Positions 5,691 through 7,579 of a stretch of 7,579 nucleotides of DNA are shown piece after piece. The notes beneath the pieces were generated by a model. The model worked only from the letters and a program-made list of their open reading frames with translations. It had not been told where the DNA came from and searched no databases. Each line of letters opens with the position of its first letter. Positions within the stretch are counted from its first letter, which is position 1. The position numbers were made by a program, and so were the translations under genes. The stretch spans positions 1-7,579 of the forward strand of contig JANXRT010000439.1 in assembly GCA_025356735.1 (NCBI GenBank), in the 5' to 3' direction. The stretch is from Acetobacteraceae bacterium. GTDB lineage: Bacteria; Pseudomonadota; Alphaproteobacteria; Acetobacterales; Acetobacteraceae.

Positions 5691-6680
5691 CTATAGGAAC
5701 GGCTCGCCGGCATGGTCATCGAACAGCCTGGCGTCGCGGACATAGGCAGCAAGGACCTGCATGGATTTGTGCCGGCTGACCTGCTGGATCTTCCAGATGT
5801 CGGCCCCGGCGCGAGCGGCCGAGGTGACGAACCCGGCCCGCAGCGAGTGGCCGGCATAGCGTTCGGGATCCAGCCCGGCCGCCAGCGCGCGCGCCTGCAC
5901 GATGCGGGCAACGGCATGGTCGGAAAGCCGGGCATCGCGAATACGGTCGCCTTTCCACAGCGGCCGGAAGATCGGCCCTTCCGTGACGCCGGCCGCATCC
6001 AGCCAGGCGCGCAGGTGGGCGAGGGGGGTCAGGCGACGTCCCTCCGGCACCGCGACCACGGCGCCGACGCCATCCTGGTCGGTCTTCGAGCGCCGGATGG
6101 TGACGCGCAGGCCCTTCGCCTCCCAGGCGAGATCAGCGACATCGAGCGCGACCAACTCGGAGCGACGGGCGGCGAGCGCCATGCCGAAAGCAATCAGCGC
6201 GCGATCGCGACATGCCGCGAGGTTGTTGCCCTCAATCGACCACAGCAACTGCATCACCACGTCGGCGTCAGCAGCGGCCTTGCGGTCTGGACCGACGATG
6301 CGCGACCGCCGAATTCCGGCGAGCACCTCGCTGATCACCAAACCGCCATCGGCGCGGTGTGGCGCCACCATGCCCGCACGGCGATGGGCATAGGCGATGG
6401 CGGCGAGCGCCCGGGCGATCGAGGGCGGCGCCTGGCCGTGGGAGCCCAGCGCGGAGAGATAGAGGGCGACCAGGGCAGGCTCGGCCGGGAGGAAGGTGGC
6501 ATCACGCTCACAGCACCACAGACAGAAGCGCTGCCAGTCGGCCAGGTAGGCCTTCTGGGTCGAGGCGGCACGCGACGCGTTGATGTAGCCAAGCGCGGCG
6601 GCGATCTCGCCTGCCCCTATTGTCGGCAGGGCAGGGGGGGTGGCCCGGGCCGGCAATTTGGACCTGTGCGGGCGGTTCAT
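5691..6680 (-). CDS. Tyrosine recombinase/integrase
   Basis: A 329-residue site-specific recombinase. It would cut and rejoin DNA through a 3'-phosphotyrosine, acting as an integrase or a plasmid multimer resolvase. The core-binding (SAM-like) domain is at about 36-110 (SRAASTQKAYLADWQRFCLW), the catalytic domain at 135-320. Catalytic residues are all present: Arg172 in ARRSELVALD, Lys199 in RRSKTDQDG, His278 and Arg281 in GHSLRAGF, His304 in VSRHKS, and Tyr313 in AAYVRD. The ATG at 6680 is chosen because the protein before it is not family-like and would overlap the divergent small ORF; the frame is open to 7316. There is no clear Shine-Dalgarno sequence, so the start is tentative. A dyad at 6683-6704 lies just upstream. 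No att or resolution site could be assigned. Confidence 0.9.
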   Translation of the reverse strand: MNRPHRSKLPARATPPALPTIGAGEIAAALGYINASRAASTQKAYLADWQRFCLWCCERDATFLPAEPALVALYLSALGSHGQAPPSIARALAAIAYAHRRAGMVAPHRADGGLVISEVLAGIRRSRIVGPDRKAAADADVVMQLLWSIEGNNLAACRDRALIAFGMALAARRSELVALDVADLAWEAKGLRVTIRRSKTDQDGVGAVVAVPEGRRLTPLAHLRAWLDAAGVTEGPIFRPLWKGDRIRDARLSDHAVARIVQARALAAGLDPERYAGHSLRAGFVTSAARAGADIWKIQQVSRHKSMQVLAAYVRDARLFDDHAGEPFL

Positions 6681-6682
6681 AC

Positions 6683-6704
6683 GGCCAATCTGCTTAGATC
6701 GGCC
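6683..6704. promoter_or_regulatory. Dyad just upstream of the recombinase start, operator candidate
   Basis: GGCCAATCT and AGATCGGCC flank GCTT (8 of 9 positions pair). The dyad lies 2 bp before the recombinase ATG at 6680, in the space shared with the divergent ORF. A second small inverted repeat, TTACC TCC GGTAA, lies at 6718-6730. Either could bind a regulator or the recombinase itself. Confidence 0.4.
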
Positions 6705-6788
6705 AGCATCGTCAACATTACCTCCGGTAACGCGCGATCCATGCGGCCGGGGCTTGTGTCTGCGCGGCCTGGTCCCAAGCTCCCTGAC

Positions 6789-7040
6789 ATGTTCGTCGTT
6801 GATGACGCTACCGCCGAGGCCATCCGCCACGCTTGGCAGGAGCAGGGTGAGCTGTCCGCTCTGATCGAACTGCGCCGGCACTTCCCGTTGATCGCCGACA
6901 ACGCGAGAGCGCGGCTTTGCCTGGAGGCGATCGTCGGTTGGACGTCTCGGCCTGAGCCAATGCCGGAGCCAAGCGGCATCGTCAACTTGGCGACGGCCAG
7001 AGCGGAAAGGCGGACCAAGCCTGATCACGGGACGCGATGA
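6789..7040 (+). CDS. Small conserved-looking hypothetical protein
   Basis: An 83-residue product starting MFVVDDATAEAIRHAWQEQG. It has an amphipathic helix-rich N-terminal half (ELSALIELRRHFPLIADNARARLCLEAIVGW), then a charged proline-rich tail. The N-terminal style, with V-V-D-D/E-A-T-A-x-A-I-R followed by an ELRRHFP block, is one I associate with small hypothetical proteins of alphaproteobacterial plasmids and accessory regions. I know no function. An earlier in-frame ATG at 6741 would add 16 residues with no family look; the ATG at 6789 is preferred, though neither has a good ribosome site. It is divergent from the recombinase. The opposite frame of the recombinase also extends through here, but that reading is the shadow. 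Moderately sure that it is a gene. Confidence 0.6.
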   Translation: MFVVDDATAEAIRHAWQEQGELSALIELRRHFPLIADNARARLCLEAIVGWTSRPEPMPEPSGIVNLATARAERRTKPDHGTR

Positions 7041-7318
7041 AATCGGCCCGGTTCCGACGTATGATCCTGGGGGTGGGGGGTGCGCCATAGAACGTAGCGT
7101 GATCGTTAGCGAAGGCGATCCTGGAGCAAGAGAGCAGTTCGTCGGGTTAGACGTGCGCCACGAGCGCGGCGCCGAAGAGCCGCGACAAGCCGCGACTTCC
7201 CGTTGTCCCCGGACGGCTTCATGTTGCCGCCTGCTGCACGGGTGATATGGCCAAGGCGGCAAGCTGCGGGTCGTCCCATTCATGCCGTGCGCCATCAAAC
7301 CTGGACTGGAGGCCAACG
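7041..7318. other. Gap before the acetyltransferase, no gene seen
   Basis: Only very short frames occur. A tandem AGCCGCGAC (7178-7186 and 7188-7196), a G-run (GGGGGTGGGGGG near 7069-7080) and a GATCG...CGATC inverted pair (around 7100-7124) are present but are small enough to be chance. An in-frame ATG at 7247 could extend the acetyltransferase by 24 residues. Confidence 0.4.
7307..7312 (+). promoter_or_regulatory. Ribosome binding site of the acetyltransferase
   Basis: TGGAGG lies 6 nt before the ATG at 7319 and decides this start over the in-frame ATG at 7247. Confidence 0.7.
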
Positions 7319-7579
7319 ATGACCGAGGTGACCGACAATGCGGCGCTTGGCCGCTACGAGATGGTGGTCGACGGCGTGACGGCTTTCGTCACCTATACGC
7401 GACATGGCGACCGGCTGACGTTGGTGCACACCGAAGTGCCCCAGACACTGGGCGGACGCGGCGTTGGTTCGTCGCTGGCAACCGCCGTTCTCGACAACGT
7501 TCGCAATCGCGGGCTGGGCGTCGTGGCAGAATGCGAATTCATGGCCGCGTTTATCAAACGCCATCCCGAGTTTGCCGAT
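7319..7579 (+). CDS. Small GNAT-type N-acetyltransferase (YjdJ/COG2388 style), partial at right edge
   Basis: The 87 visible residues cover nearly the whole of a family that is usually about 90-100 long. HTEVPQTLGGRGVGSSLATAVLD (37-59) is the acetyl-CoA-binding GNAT motif A region, with GRGVG in the R/Q-x-x-G-x-G/A position. VVAECEFMAAFIKRHPEF (68-85) matches the family's C-terminal Cys and HPE segment. The substrate is not known. The start is the ATG at 7319 because TGGAGG (7307-7312) is 6 nt upstream. Its relation to the plasmid functions is unclear; it may be cargo or belong to a following operon. The stop lies beyond the window. Confidence 0.85.
   Translation, partial: MTEVTDNAALGRYEMVVDGVTAFVTYTRHGDRLTLVHTEVPQTLGGRGVGSSLATAVLDNVRNRGLGVVAECEFMAAFIKRHPEFAD

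Noticed and set aside
5712..6740. Long rightward open frame opposite the recombinase, joined to the small ORF at 6789-7040
   Set aside because: It is antisense to a recombinase with a complete catalytic set, and its product is Gly/Arg/Asp-rich with no domain look. Only its last part (from 6789) reads as a real protein.
6681..7316. Leftward N-terminal extension of the recombinase to 541 residues
   Set aside because: The extra 212 residues are low-complexity, unlike any integrase domain, and overlap the divergent small ORF on the other strand.

Overview
The window looks like part of the backbone of a low-copy, GC-rich alphaproteobacterial plasmid (or a chromid or integrated plasmid). The evidence is a plasmid initiator of the RepA_C type, its iterons, a ParA/ParB partition pair, a toxin-antitoxin module and a tyrosine recombinase, all packed together. 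The high GC and the protein styles suggest Rhodospirillales/Acetobacteraceae or a related group. That is an impression from sequence style, not a database match.

Layout. Positions 1-3946 hold a leftward cluster: rep (GTG start at 3946), then parA (TTG start at 2654, 26 bp after rep), then parB (ATG at 1220). A small ORF overlaps the parB stop by an ATGA and runs off the left edge. Between parA and parB, 2 bp past the parA stop, is a strong palindrome (1427-1455). It nearly matches the parS consensus known from repABC plasmids and is the best candidate for the centromere. Upstream of rep (3947-4340) is the probable origin: six 18-bp iterons (4135-4337), a 9-bp inverted repeat (4021-4061) and smaller dyads. 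The stretch 4338-4669 has no convincing gene.

Positions 4670-5432 carry a rightward two-gene operon: a TumE/DUF6516-type toxin followed, with an ATGA overlap, by a winged-helix partner that is probably both antitoxin and repressor. A promoter and dyad operator candidate sits just before the toxin start, and the toxin has no visible Shine-Dalgarno sequence. Positions 5691-6680 encode a leftward tyrosine recombinase with all six expected catalytic residues. A small rightward ORF (6789-7040) diverges from it. The window ends inside a small GNAT-type acetyltransferase of the YjdJ/COG2388 kind.

How it fits together: Rep fires the origin at the iterons. ParA, ParB and the dyad would segregate copies. 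The toxin-antitoxin pair would penalise plasmid loss. The recombinase may resolve multimers or move the element. The two most interesting points are the C-terminus of Rep, which reads like a DnaA domain I (a helicase-recruitment module), and the pairing of a RepA_C-type replicon with a repABC-like partition site.
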